Source: an uncultured Lachnospiraceae bacterium
GTDB taxonomy: Bacteria; Bacillota; Clostridia; Lachnospirales; Lachnospiraceae
Length of the DNA stretch: 11,314 nt
Direction of reading: 5' to 3'
Assembly: GCA_910584325.1 (NCBI GenBank)
Contig: CAJTZH010000086.1
Coordinates: 1-11,314 of the forward strand
Shown here: positions 1 through 7,059 of the stretch, in pieces
Position numbering within the stretch: the stretch's first letter is position 1
How the letters are laid out: every line of letters begins with the position of its first letter
The notes under the pieces: generated by a model
What the model saw: only the letters and a program-made list of their open reading frames with translations
Told to the model about the DNA's origin: nothing
The model's database searches: none
Made by a program: the position numbers and the translations under genes

Positions 1-810
1 CGCGCCGAGAGGATGCGCCATGGAATGTACGATTCCAAGACCTACATTAGAAAATCCCATTCCCGCTATATACTGTCCAAGCGCCATACCTTCTCTTCCT
101 TCCGGCGTATTGTCAACGGCACCTCTTAACGTCCTTGCAATAATCTCAATGGCTTTGAGATGGAACATATCGGATAATTCCCATGCGCCCTTTGTGATAT
201 ATCCTTCAATGGCATGTGTCAACGCATCCATACCGGTCGCAGCCGTAAGTCCTTTTGGCATTGTAGACATCATGTCCGGGTCAACAACCGCAACAACCGG
301 AATATCATGCACGTCCACGCAGACCATCTTACGATTCTTTTCGGCATCTGTAATCACATAATTAATTGTTACCTCCGCCGCGGTACCTGCCGTTGTCGGA
401 ACGGCAATAATCGGAACAGACGCGTTCTTTGTCGGAGCAACGCCCTCAAGGCTTCTGACATCGGCAAACTCCGGATTATTGACAATAATGCCGATTGCCT
501 TTGCCGTATCCATGGATGAACCACCGCCGATTGCCACAAGATAATCTGCGCCAGATTTTTTAAACGCCTCTACACCGGTCTGGACATTTTCAATTGTCGG
601 ATTCTGTTTGATATTGGAATAAACTTCATACGCCAGGGAAGCCTCATCCAGAATATCCAGTACTTTCTTGGTCACGCCGAATTTGATAAGATCCGGGTCT
701 GAGCAGACAAGTGCCTTTTTAAAGCCTCTGTTCTTTGCTTCCGTGGCAATATCTTTGATTGCGCCCGCTCCATGATAAGATGTTTCATTCAGTACAAATC
801 TGTTACTCAT
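1..810 (-). CDS. fucO: Lactaldehyde reductase (1,2-propanediol oxidoreductase), C-terminus cut by window start
   Basis: An iron-dependent (group III) alcohol dehydrogenase that reduces lactaldehyde, made from L-fucose or L-rhamnose, to 1,2-propanediol with NADH in the cytoplasm. 270 codons are present of about 382 usual. The N-terminus (MSNRFVLNETSYHGAGAI) and long blocks such as NNPEFADVRSLEG, TTAGTAAEVTINYVITD and GMDALTHAIEGYIT match what I remember of E. coli FucO. The NAD-binding motif GGGSSMD is at residues 95-101. Metal ligands Asp195, His199 and His262 are visible; the last ligand (E. coli His277) would lie beyond the window edge. The ATG is preceded by AAAGGAG about 9 bases upstream. 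The gene follows fruK after 43 bases on the same strand, so it is probably cotranscribed. Relatives in this family include butanol and 1,3-propanediol dehydrogenases, but FucO fits best. Confidence 0.9.
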   Translation of the reverse strand, partial: MSNRFVLNETSYHGAGAIKDIATEAKNRGFKKALVCSDPDLIKFGVTKKVLDILDEASLAYEVYSNIKQNPTIENVQTGVEAFKKSGADYLVAIGGGSSMDTAKAIGIIVNNPEFADVRSLEGVAPTKNASVPIIAVPTTAGTAAEVTINYVITDAEKNRKMVCVDVHDIPVVAVVDPDMMSTMPKGLTAATGMDALTHAIEGYITKGAWELSDMFHLKAIEIIARTLRGAVDNTPEGREGMALGQYIAGMGFSNVGLGIVHSMAHPLGA

Positions 811-832
811 TTTAACACTCTCCTTTATTCTT

Positions 833-847
833 CAGGCTGTCTGCCTG
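833..847 (-). other. Small hairpin between fruK and fucO
   Basis: CAGGC and GCCTG form a perfect 5-bp stem around a 5-base loop in the 43-base fruK-fucO gap. No U tract follows on the minus strand, so it is not a convincing terminator. It could be an RNA processing or stabilising element, or chance. Confidence 0.3.
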
Positions 848-853
848 TATTTT

Positions 854-1768
854 TTACGCCTGCTGCTTCAACCGCTCATATAATTGCTGAATCTCATCCT
901 TTGTCGCAAGCCGTTCCGAAAACGCGCTGGCGCTTCCTGCCGCCACTGCAAGCTTCAGGGAATCCTCATATCCGACCTCCGCCAGCATTCCCGTAATAAA
1001 TCCCGCAATCATGGAATCTCCGGCGCCGACCGTATTAACCGCGCTTCCTCTCGGAGCAATGCAGGAATAGACTTTTCCATCCTCCGCCGCAAGAACCGCT
1101 CCGACTTCCCCAAGCGAAATAATGGCGTTTCTTGCCCCCATTTCCCTGATTTTCTTCGCGTAGCTCTGCGCCTCTCCAAGCGTGCTGACACGGACGTCAA
1201 ACAATTCATACAGTTCATCCTGATTTGGTTTGACTAAATACGGTCTTAAATTAATCAGGTCGTGTAAAATGCTTCCTGAAGCATCCACTACCGTCTTTAC
1301 ACCCTTTGACACCATATTCTTTGTAATGTCATAGTACGTTTTTCTCGAAAGCGACGCCGGAATACTTCCTGCAAGAATTAAGATATCTCCGGCTTCAAGC
1401 TCCTCCAGAATCATCCTCAGTTCCTCCAGATATTCCCTCTCAATCTTCGGTCCCGCCGCATTAATCTCTGTTTCTTTCCGTTCTTTTATCTTAACGTTAA
1501 TTCTCGACAATCCTTCCGCAAGTTCAATAAAGCGGCAGGAACATCCCGCTTCCTCAACACGTTTTACAATCTCTCTGCCTGTAAAACCAGCAACAAATCC
1601 GACTGCCGTACTCGAAACACCAAGCTCATTTAGAATCAGAGAAACGTTAATTCCCTTGCCTCCCGCTAAAACGGCGTCCGAGTTTACACGGTTCACTGCC
1701 CCGATATTCAATTTGTCAACATTTACCACATAATCAAGTGATGGATTCAAAGTCACGGTATAAATCAT
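854..1768 (-). CDS. fruK: 1-phosphofructokinase (PfkB-family hexose-phosphate kinase)
   Basis: Phosphorylates fructose-1-phosphate to fructose-1,6-bisphosphate with ATP in the cytoplasm; members of this subfamily also act on tagatose-6-phosphate (LacC). From the chosen ATG the protein has 304 residues, normal for the family, and starts with the typical MIYTVTLNPSLDYVV. The substrate-loop motif AGGKGINVS is near residues 35-43. The C-terminal motif VGAGDSMIAGF has the catalytic base Asp251, and GAGDSM is more like FruK than LacC. An ATG 9 bases further upstream is possible, but AAAGGA directly abuts it, whereas that SD sits 9 bases before the chosen ATG. No fruA transporter or fruR is present, which is unusual, since fruK normally lies with the fructose PTS. 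Its place between galT and fucO leaves the physiological substrate open. Confidence 0.85.
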   Translation of the reverse strand: MIYTVTLNPSLDYVVNVDKLNIGAVNRVNSDAVLAGGKGINVSLILNELGVSSTAVGFVAGFTGREIVKRVEEAGCSCRFIELAEGLSRINVKIKERKETEINAAGPKIEREYLEELRMILEELEAGDILILAGSIPASLSRKTYYDITKNMVSKGVKTVVDASGSILHDLINLRPYLVKPNQDELYELFDVRVSTLGEAQSYAKKIREMGARNAIISLGEVGAVLAAEDGKVYSCIAPRGSAVNTVGAGDSMIAGFITGMLAEVGYEDSLKLAVAAGSASAFSERLATKDEIQQLYERLKQQA

Positions 1769-1780
1769 AACAAACATTCC

Positions 1781-1795
1781 TTTTAGTAAATTTTT
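1781..1795. promoter_or_regulatory. Putative operator in the fruK leader
   Basis: On the minus strand this reads AAAAATTTACTAAAA, identical to 15 bases of the 22-bp dyad at 4738-4759 in the galK/regulator region. The other half here is degenerate: 17 of 22 positions match when the full dyad is aligned. It lies about +5 to +20 from the predicted fruK start and just before the SD, a position suited to roadblock repression. Binding by the neighbouring LacI-type regulator is inference. Confidence 0.55.
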
Positions 1796-1806
1796 TCCGT
1801 CACTTA

Positions 1807-1835
1807 ACTATACTCTTTTTCCGCTCCAAAATCAA
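1807..1835 (-). promoter_or_regulatory. Predicted sigma-A promoter for fruK-fucO
   Basis: On the minus strand, TTGATT (1830-1835) and TATAGT (1807-1812) are separated by 17 bases in the 78-base galT-fruK gap. No terminator is evident after galT, so fruK-fucO could be transcribed both from galK and from this internal promoter. Confidence 0.6.
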
Positions 1836-1846
1836 GTGCGCCGCTG

Positions 1847-3334
1847 TTATAAACAACTCATAAATCTGTCAAAATACTTCCTGCCCTGCTCCGTACATTT
1901 ATAAACGCCTGAGTCTTCAAGAACCCCTACGAATGTCTTACCCATCTCTTCAAAAAGAATATCCATCACATTCTCTTCAGTGATAACATCATAATGTTCA
2001 ATAAAATTTTTCACCCAATCCTTATGCTTCACAAGGCTTTCTTCACAGGTAAAATCTTCTTGTTTCACAAGGTACTTTGCAAGAAGCGTCATTTCTGTTT
2101 TCAGGCGCGCCGGTAAAATCGCAAGCCCCATCACCTCTATCAGTCCGATATTTTCTTTCTTGATATTGTGATACTTCGCATGAGGATGATACACACCAAG
2201 CGGACATCCTTCGGTGGTAATATTATTTCGAAGCGCTAAATCCAGCTCGTACTTTCCGTCTCTCATTCTCGCTATCGGTGTAATGGTATTATGCGGCTCC
2301 CCGTCCGTCTCGGCAAAAATAAACGCTTCCTCATCCGTATACCCGCGCCATGCCGTTAAAATATGGTCCGCAAACTCGACAAGCCGCTCCGCTTTTTCGC
2401 TGCGGATACGGATAACCGATAAAGGCCATTTCACAATTCCCGTCTCCACATCTTCATACCCTTTGATGACAACTGTTTTCTCAACAGGCGCCTTTGCCAT
2501 CGGAAACTCGTGACAGCCGCCCTGAAAATGTTCATGAGTAAGAATGGAGCCTCCGACAATCGGTAAATCGGCATTAGAACCCACAAAATAATGAGGAAAC
2601 AGTTTAATAAAATCAAACAGCTTCTGAAACGCCGCCTTATCAATCTTCATCGGGCTGTGTTCTGACGACAGGACAATACAATGCTCGTTGTAATACACAT
2701 ACGGCGAATACTGAAATCCCCACTTGCTGTCATTTATTGTAATCGGAATAATTCTGTGATTTTGTCTCGCCGGATGATTGACTCTTCCCGCGTATCCTTC
2801 ATTTTCCATGCACAGCTGACACTTCGGATAACTGCTCTGCTTCATCAGCTTTGCCGCCGCAATTGCCTTCGGGTCTTTCTCCGGCTTCGACAGGTTAATG
2901 CTCATCTCTATTTCACCGTACAGGCTGTCCACAGTCCACTTAAGGTCGCGTTTTACCCTGCCTCTCCGTATGTAATTAGAAACGCCGCTCAATTGATAAA
3001 AATAATCGGTCGCCTCCTTCGGCGAATTTTGATAATGCCGGTTAAATTCACGAATCACCTCGCTTGGGCGTTTCACCAGACAATTCATCAGCTTCGTGTC
3101 AAACAAGTCTCCGGCAACGACTCCCTCATCAACCAATCCTCTTTGTCTCGCCTCGCTGATCAATTCCGCGAGAATCTCTTCTAAATCATCGCAATTTCCG
3201 ATATTTTCCGGCTCGGCATAATCATCCAGTTTCATCTCCGAAAGAATTAAATTTGTCGCGTAAATCTTATCCTCCGGCTCAATCAGCCCTGTATTCAGAC
3301 CATATTGTACCAGCCTCGCAATATTTTCATACAT
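1847..3334 (-). CDS. galT: UDP-glucose--hexose-1-phosphate uridylyltransferase, class II
   Basis: Second step of the Leloir pathway: swaps UMP between UDP-glucose and galactose-1-phosphate, giving UDP-galactose and glucose-1-phosphate (cytoplasm). About 495 residues and without the class I HPHGQ motif. Instead it has SILTHEHFQGG (His-Glu-His at about 267-269), typical of the longer Firmicutes class II enzymes, and a CQLC pair near 172-175. I start it at the ATG at 3334 because GGAGG lies 10 bases upstream; an in-frame TTG at 3364 would add ten Gly-rich residues (MIRKCGGGGN) that look like untranslated leader and would overlap galK. The gap to galK is 22 bases, so the two are surely cotranscribed. 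No galE is in the window. Confidence 0.93.
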   Translation of the reverse strand: MYENIARLVQYGLNTGLIEPEDKIYATNLILSEMKLDDYAEPENIGNCDDLEEILAELISEARQRGLVDEGVVAGDLFDTKLMNCLVKRPSEVIREFNRHYQNSPKEATDYFYQLSGVSNYIRRGRVKRDLKWTVDSLYGEIEMSINLSKPEKDPKAIAAAKLMKQSSYPKCQLCMENEGYAGRVNHPARQNHRIIPITINDSKWGFQYSPYVYYNEHCIVLSSEHSPMKIDKAAFQKLFDFIKLFPHYFVGSNADLPIVGGSILTHEHFQGGCHEFPMAKAPVEKTVVIKGYEDVETGIVKWPLSVIRIRSEKAERLVEFADHILTAWRGYTDEEAFIFAETDGEPHNTITPIARMRDGKYELDLALRNNITTEGCPLGVYHPHAKYHNIKKENIGLIEVMGLAILPARLKTEMTLLAKYLVKQEDFTCEESLVKHKDWVKNFIEHYDVITEENVMDILFEEMGKTFVGVLEDSGVYKCTEQGRKYFDRFMSCL

Positions 3335-3356
3335 ATTTCCGCCACCTCCGCATTTT

Positions 3357-4640
3357 CTAATCAATCACTTTTATTCCGCCATACTTACGCACTTTTAACA
3401 CATGACAGGCATCTTTGCCGAATACGCTGTCCATAAAATTTCTATAATCTTCGACCATGTCATCCGGCACAAATGCCTGAATGGTTCCCGCGAATCCTCC
3501 GCCGTGAACTCTTGCCGCTCCCGCCCCTCTAAGCGCGATGTCGCTTGCCGCAAGCCCCAGCGATACCCCCTGATGTTCTACATCTTTGTTGGTATAGACA
3601 TTCTGCAGATATTTGAACGAAGAATTTCCCGAATCCGTAATCAACCGTAAAAACGCGTCAAAATTTCCGTCGTTCAAAGCGCTCACAATCCTCTCTACAC
3701 GCTTATTCTCCTCAAAGAAATGAATGGCGCGAAGAACTGCCCTGTCATTTACCGCTTCACGGACGTTCGCGATATTTTTATAAAATTCATCCTCGTCCAC
3801 CTCCCGGAGTACCTCCCTGCCAAAATACGCAGCAATTGCTTTCATTTCCTTCGGCACCGCCGCATAATCCGCCGTCAAGTCCTGATGAGAACCCTTGGTA
3901 TCGACAATACAGAGACTGTGACGGTATTTTCCGAAATCAACAGCGACTTTCTCCACCACCGGATTCCCGGTATCTTTAAAATCAATATGAATCATCCCAC
4001 CCACGGAACAGGCCATCTGGTCCATTAGTCCACACGGTTTTCCGAAAAATACATTTTCTGCGTACTGCCCCGCCTGCGCAATTTTCACGGCACTAATTTC
4101 CATATTGTTAAACAGTCCTTTAATAATTGTCCCCATAATCGTTTCAAATGCCGCGGAGGAAGACAGACCGGCGCCGATTAAAACGTCGCTGGTGACATAG
4201 GCATTAAATCCTGAAATCTTATACCCTTCCTTTTTTAAAGCATAGGAAACCCCCTTAATTAAACCTGCGGAAGTACCCTCGTCCTCCTCCTTTTTTTCCA
4301 AATCCGCCAATTCCACCGTAAGCATCGGGTATCCGTCTGACACAACCCTGATTATATTCTCGTCGTTATAAGAAACAACCGCGACAGCGTCCAAATTAAT
4401 GGAAGTTGCGATTACTTCTCCCCTTTGATGGTCTGTATGGTTGCCGCAAACCTCACTCCGCCCCGGCGCACTGTATACTGCCACTTCCCTCTCAGAAAAT
4501 GTTTCTTCAAACAGTTTTAGAAGTTTGATGTAACGCTGCCTCTGATATGCGGTAAGATTCACGTCCTCATAAATATCGGCAAACAGTTCATCATATTTTC
4601 CCGACTCCAGCTCTTTCTTTAGCAGTTTAAATTCTCTCAT
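3357..4640 (-). CDS. galK: Galactokinase (GHMP family, clostridial variant)
   Basis: Phosphorylates galactose to galactose-1-phosphate with ATP, the first Leloir step. 427 residues, slightly longer than the roughly 390 of E. coli GalK because of an N-terminal extension. The galactokinase signature near residue 60 reads SAPGRSEVCGNHTDHQRGE: Arg61, His68 and Asp70 are kept, but the Glu of the usual GEHTDY is Asn67. The GHMP ATP loop GAGLSSSAAFE is at 156-166, the catalytic-base segment CGLMDQ at 203-208 (Asp207), and the C-terminal GGGFAGT at 380-386. A strong AAGGAGG precedes the ATG. It is the promoter-proximal gene of galK-galT and is divergent from the LacI-type regulator. A relative acting on another hexose is possible, but galT next door argues for galactose. 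Confidence 0.92.
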   Translation of the reverse strand: MREFKLLKKELESGKYDELFADIYEDVNLTAYQRQRYIKLLKLFEETFSEREVAVYSAPGRSEVCGNHTDHQRGEVIATSINLDAVAVVSYNDENIIRVVSDGYPMLTVELADLEKKEEDEGTSAGLIKGVSYALKKEGYKISGFNAYVTSDVLIGAGLSSSAAFETIMGTIIKGLFNNMEISAVKIAQAGQYAENVFFGKPCGLMDQMACSVGGMIHIDFKDTGNPVVEKVAVDFGKYRHSLCIVDTKGSHQDLTADYAAVPKEMKAIAAYFGREVLREVDEDEFYKNIANVREAVNDRAVLRAIHFFEENKRVERIVSALNDGNFDAFLRLITDSGNSSFKYLQNVYTNKDVEHQGVSLGLAASDIALRGAGAARVHGGGFAGTIQAFVPDDMVEDYRNFMDSVFGKDACHVLKVRKYGGIKVID

Positions 4641-4683
4641 AACGGTTCCTCCTTATCATTGATTAAAAATACTTTATACTAAC

Positions 4684-4712
4684 ATTATAATTATTTTTTT
4701 CTGTTCTGTAAT
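4684..4712 (-). promoter_or_regulatory. Predicted sigma-A promoter for galK
   Basis: On the minus strand, ATTACA (4707-4712) and a perfect TATAAT (4684-4689) are 17 bases apart, giving a start near 4677 and a leader of about 36 bases. A TTTTTACTAAA arm lies three bases upstream of the -35 box, so regulator binding there could affect RNA polymerase. Confidence 0.65.
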
Positions 4713-4715
4713 ATC

Positions 4716-4726
4716 TTTTTACTAAA
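4716..4726. promoter_or_regulatory. Third operator arm next to the galK -35 box
   Basis: TTTTTACTAAA is the exact reverse complement of 4739-4749, with 12 bases between them. With the adjacent dyad this gives three arms in 42 bases (A, A-reversed, A). It may be an extra half-site or help cooperative binding at the galK promoter. Confidence 0.5.
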
Positions 4727-4731
4727 TTATA

Positions 4732-4760
4732 TTGATTTTTTAGTAAAAATTTACTAAAAT
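4732..4760 (+). promoter_or_regulatory. Predicted sigma-A promoter of the LacI-type regulator
   Basis: TTGATT (4732-4737), a 17-base spacer and TAAAAT (4755-4760) give a start near 4767. The spacer and -10 box coincide almost exactly with the 22-bp dyad, a layout expected for direct autorepression. Confidence 0.65.
4738..4759. promoter_or_regulatory. Perfect 22-bp palindromic operator candidate
   Basis: TTTTAGTAAA and TTTACTAAAA are perfect inverted 10-base arms around a central AA. The site sits between divergent galK and the LacI-family gene, inside the latter's promoter. LacI-family proteins bind such dyads as dimers; most known sites have a central CG, which this lacks. Identity of the binding protein is inferred from position. 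Confidence 0.7.
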
Positions 4761-4797
4761 TTTATCAGGACAAAACAGATAAGAAAGAAGGTTAACG

Positions 4798-5805
4798 ATG
4801 GCAACCATCAAAGACATTTCCGAAAAAACAGGCGTATCCGCCGGCGCGGTGTCCCGCATTCTGAATAATGACCCCTATATGAGCGTGACAGAAGAAACAC
4901 GCCAGAAAGTTATTAACGCCGCGAGAGAACTGGGTTACAAAAAAAAGAAAAAATCCGCCGCCGGAAAAAGCAGTTTTACCATCGGCATCGTGCAGTGGTT
5001 CTCGCCGCAGCAGGAAATCGAGGACAGCTATTATTTGTATATCCGCCACGGAATTGAGGATTTCTGTATCCGCAACAATATCACGGTGCACCGTGCCGTT
5101 AAAACGGATTACGCGTATGTAGAACCGCTTCGTGACGCCGACGCCCTCGTCTGTATCGGCAAATTCGGCGCGGCAGATATTAAAAAGCTAAAAAAACTAA
5201 GTAAAATACTTCTTTTTATTGACATGGAACTGGAAGATGATTCTGTCAGTACGATTAACTTAGATTATCGCAACGCAATGATACAGGCAATGGATTTTCT
5301 CACCCAAAACGGGCATACTAAAATCGGTTTTCTGGGCGGTAAAGAGTATCTGGAAAATCACGAATTATACCAAGACAAACGACGGGATTATTTTATAGAA
5401 TACTGTGAAAAACATGAACTAGATTATCAGGATTATCTGCTTATCGACCGTTTTTCCACCAAATCCGGCTACGATATGATGTTACATCTCATTCGCAAAA
5501 AAAAGATGCCTACGGCAATATTTGCCGCAAGCGACCCCATTGCAATCGGCGCGTTGAGCGCTTTAACCGACCGCGGCTACCGTGTCCCCGATGACATTTC
5601 CATTATCGGATTTGACGATACAGATGCGTCGGGCTACACCAATCCACCTCTCACCACCATTCACGCTCCGGCGTATCAGATGGGATACTACGGCGCAGGC
5701 GTTGTTTATCATCTTCTGCCCGCGCAAGCCAAAACGGCAATCAAAATGAAGCTGCCGTGTTCTTTAGTGATTCGCGCAAGCGTAAAGAAAGAAGCGGGGG
5801 CGTAA
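4798..5805 (+). CDS. LacI/GalR-family transcriptional regulator of the galactose block
   Basis: 335 residues, full family length. The N-terminal LacI helix-turn-helix is at about 3-24 (TIKDISEKTGVSAGAVSRIL). A periplasmic-binding-protein-like sensor domain follows from about residue 60, with typical family blocks TKIGFLGG, PTAIFAASDPIAIGAL and PDDISIIGFDDT. The expected ligand is galactose or a derivative, by context only. The linker after helix 3 reads LGYKKKKKSAAGKSS, a lysine-rich run without the PNxxAR..L hinge of LacI/PurR; this may go with an operator lacking a central CG. An SD-like GAAGG lies 6 bases before the ATG. It is divergent from galK and predicted to repress galKT, fruK-fucO and itself. 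It converges with the 78-residue gene, with only 24 bases between. Confidence 0.9.
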   Translation: MATIKDISEKTGVSAGAVSRILNNDPYMSVTEETRQKVINAARELGYKKKKKSAAGKSSFTIGIVQWFSPQQEIEDSYYLYIRHGIEDFCIRNNITVHRAVKTDYAYVEPLRDADALVCIGKFGAADIKKLKKLSKILLFIDMELEDDSVSTINLDYRNAMIQAMDFLTQNGHTKIGFLGGKEYLENHELYQDKRRDYFIEYCEKHELDYQDYLLIDRFSTKSGYDMMLHLIRKKKMPTAIFAASDPIAIGALSALTDRGYRVPDDISIIGFDDTDASGYTNPPLTTIHAPAYQMGYYGAGVVYHLLPAQAKTAIKMKLPCSLVIRASVKKEAGA

Positions 5806-5821
5806 TATCCATTCCGCCCCC
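5796..5821. terminator. GC-rich hairpin between convergent genes
   Basis: GGGGGCG and CGCCCCC form a perfect 7-bp stem around a 12-base loop, overlapping the stop codon of the LacI-type gene. The minus-strand transcript continues into CTTCTTTCTTT, so it may terminate the small gene/spoVA transcript. The plus side has no T tract, so bidirectional function is less certain. Confidence 0.55.
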
Positions 5822-5829
5822 ACTTACAT

Positions 5830-6066
5830 TCAGTCTCCCAACCGGGTATCATCCGTTTCATCCTCCAGCACGTCAAATGCCGCACCGCATGCCCATGGAC
5901 TGCCGATATCACACCGTCCCAGATGATACTGTTTTTTTGTCTCCCCTTCCTTTACCGCATCGGAAAACTCCAGTTTCATTCTGCTTTCCGGAGAGTCTCC
6001 AAATTCATCAAGAACATTTATAATTGCGCTGATGTCGTTCATATTGTCATTAATGTTGTTATCCAT
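5830..6066 (-). CDS. Small acidic protein of unknown function downstream of spoVAC
   Basis: 78 residues, strongly acidic, with Asn/Asp-rich N-terminus (MDNNINDNMNDIS) and an acidic tail (LEDETDDTRLGD). No signal peptide or membrane segment is visible. The middle holds RCDIGSPWACG, with two cysteines six residues apart, which could bind metal or form a disulfide. I do not recognise a family. The gene looks real: AGAAAGGAG stands 8 bases before the ATG, and codon use resembles the neighbours. It lies 69 bases after spoVAC on the same strand, where spoVAD would be expected, so it may be read in the spoVA transcript. A weak TACAAT within the gap leaves an own promoter possible. A spore role is only a guess from position. 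Confidence 0.75.
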   Translation of the reverse strand: MDNNINDNMNDISAIINVLDEFGDSPESRMKLEFSDAVKEGETKKQYHLGRCDIGSPWACGAAFDVLEDETDDTRLGD

Positions 6067-6135
6067 TTTTTAACTCCTTTCTGTTTTATAAATTTATTGT
6101 AACACGGAACGCTGTCCTTTTTATAACATTTTCCG

Positions 6136-6609
6136 TTAAACAACCTCAAGTAATTTTAAAACCCAGTAAATCAAACCAAGAAACCAGCTCGTCACGATAC
6201 CGTATAAGATCACCGGTCCGGCAATCGTAAATATTCTCGCGCCTACGCCAAACACCCATCCTTCCTTTTTAAACTCCATGGCAGGAGCACAGACTCCGTT
6301 TGCAAATCCGGTTATCGGAACAAGAGCGCCTGCGCCGCCCCACTTTACAATCGATGGATATACATTAAGGCACGTCAAGAGTATGCTCAAAAGTACCAAT
6401 ATCAGTGTATTCCAAAGTCCCGCCGTTTCTTTGTCAAGCCCCATACTCATCAGATACGTGATAATTGCCTGTCCCAATGTACAGATGATGCCTCCCACCA
6501 AAAAAGCCTTTACACAGTTCGCCGCACAGCTGTGTGTTGGCGTAACCTGCTTCACATAATCATTATATTTTTTGTTTCTGTCTTTTTCCAGAACATTTTC
6601 ATTACCCAT
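6136..6609 (-). CDS. spoVAC: Stage V sporulation protein AC (dipicolinate channel membrane subunit)
   Basis: Part of the SpoVA complex in the forespore/spore inner membrane that moves Ca-dipicolinic acid in during sporulation and out at germination; B. subtilis SpoVAC is reported to behave as a mechanosensitive channel. 157 residues. Family-typical blocks are NCVKAFLVGGIICTLGQ (31-47) and GGAGALVPITGFAN (91-104). Hydrophobic segments are at about 34-55, 66-85, 92-110 and 125-152. The SD (GGAAAGGA) lies in the 18-base gap after spoVAB, so it is translated from the same message. In most spore formers spoVAD follows; here a short unrelated gene does. Confidence 0.93.
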   Translation of the reverse strand: MGNENVLEKDRNKKYNDYVKQVTPTHSCAANCVKAFLVGGIICTLGQAIITYLMSMGLDKETAGLWNTLILVLLSILLTCLNVYPSIVKWGGAGALVPITGFANGVCAPAMEFKKEGWVFGVGARIFTIAGPVILYGIVTSWFLGLIYWVLKLLEVV

Positions 6610-6627
6610 TTTCCAACATCCTTTCCG

Positions 6628-7059
6628 CTAATAATTCAATAAAAAGAAATAAACCAGACCGCCGATACCTTTTCCGAGAGCCATTAAAAGTATGATGATA
6701 CCAAATCCCGTTGTAAGTCCCGTCCTCATGATATAAACCGGAATTGTTTTTATCACCTCAGCAAGAGCAATCGCAAGGCATCCTGCATAAATTCCTCCGA
6801 CCAGTCCAAATATAATCAGCGCGGGTACACCAAACGGAACAGCAATATCAAAAACAAATAACACATTTCCTATCGCGGCTCCCCAGATAACACATTCCTC
6901 ATAAAGCAAAATATCACCGGCAGTATGGGTATCCTGCGCTATCCGATTAATAATCCCAAGTGTAGTAATCAATGCGTACATTCCGCCCGAAACAAGGATT
7001 CCCGCTGAAATGCCCGTTATACCCAACAGAAAATTGACCCATATTTCATTAAGAGGCAT
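6628..7059 (-). CDS. spoVAB: Stage V sporulation protein AB
   Basis: Integral membrane component encoded with the dipicolinate channel genes; its exact biochemical role is not established. 143 residues, nearly all hydrophobic, with segments at about 8-35, 57-72, 77-102 and 117-141 and few charged loops (INRIAQDTHTAGD near 37-49). Length and the N-terminal pattern LGITGISAGILVSGGMYALI fit SpoVAB. The start codon lies inside the end of spoVAA (11-base overlap), with GGAGG 6 bases upstream in spoVAA, indicating translational coupling. Confidence 0.9.
   Translation of the reverse strand: MPLNEIWVNFLLGITGISAGILVSGGMYALITTLGIINRIAQDTHTAGDILLYEECVIWGAAIGNVLFVFDIAVPFGVPALIIFGLVGGIYAGCLAIALAEVIKTIPVYIMRTGLTTGFGIIILLMALGKGIGGLVYFFLLNY

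Noticed and set aside
1769..1846. Terminator after galT
   Set aside because: No stem with a U run on the minus strand could be found; the gap holds a promoter instead.
2681..3184. 167-codon open frame on the plus strand inside galT
   Set aside because: It is antisense to a clear galT, has no SD and no recognisable protein features.
3335..3364. Longer galT starting at TTG 3364
   Set aside because: The added residues are a translated SD region, and the ATG at 3334 has GGAGG at a suitable distance.
4792..5091. 99-codon open frame antisense to the LacI-type gene
   Set aside because: It covers the helix-turn-helix coding region in the opposite direction and has no credible start site.
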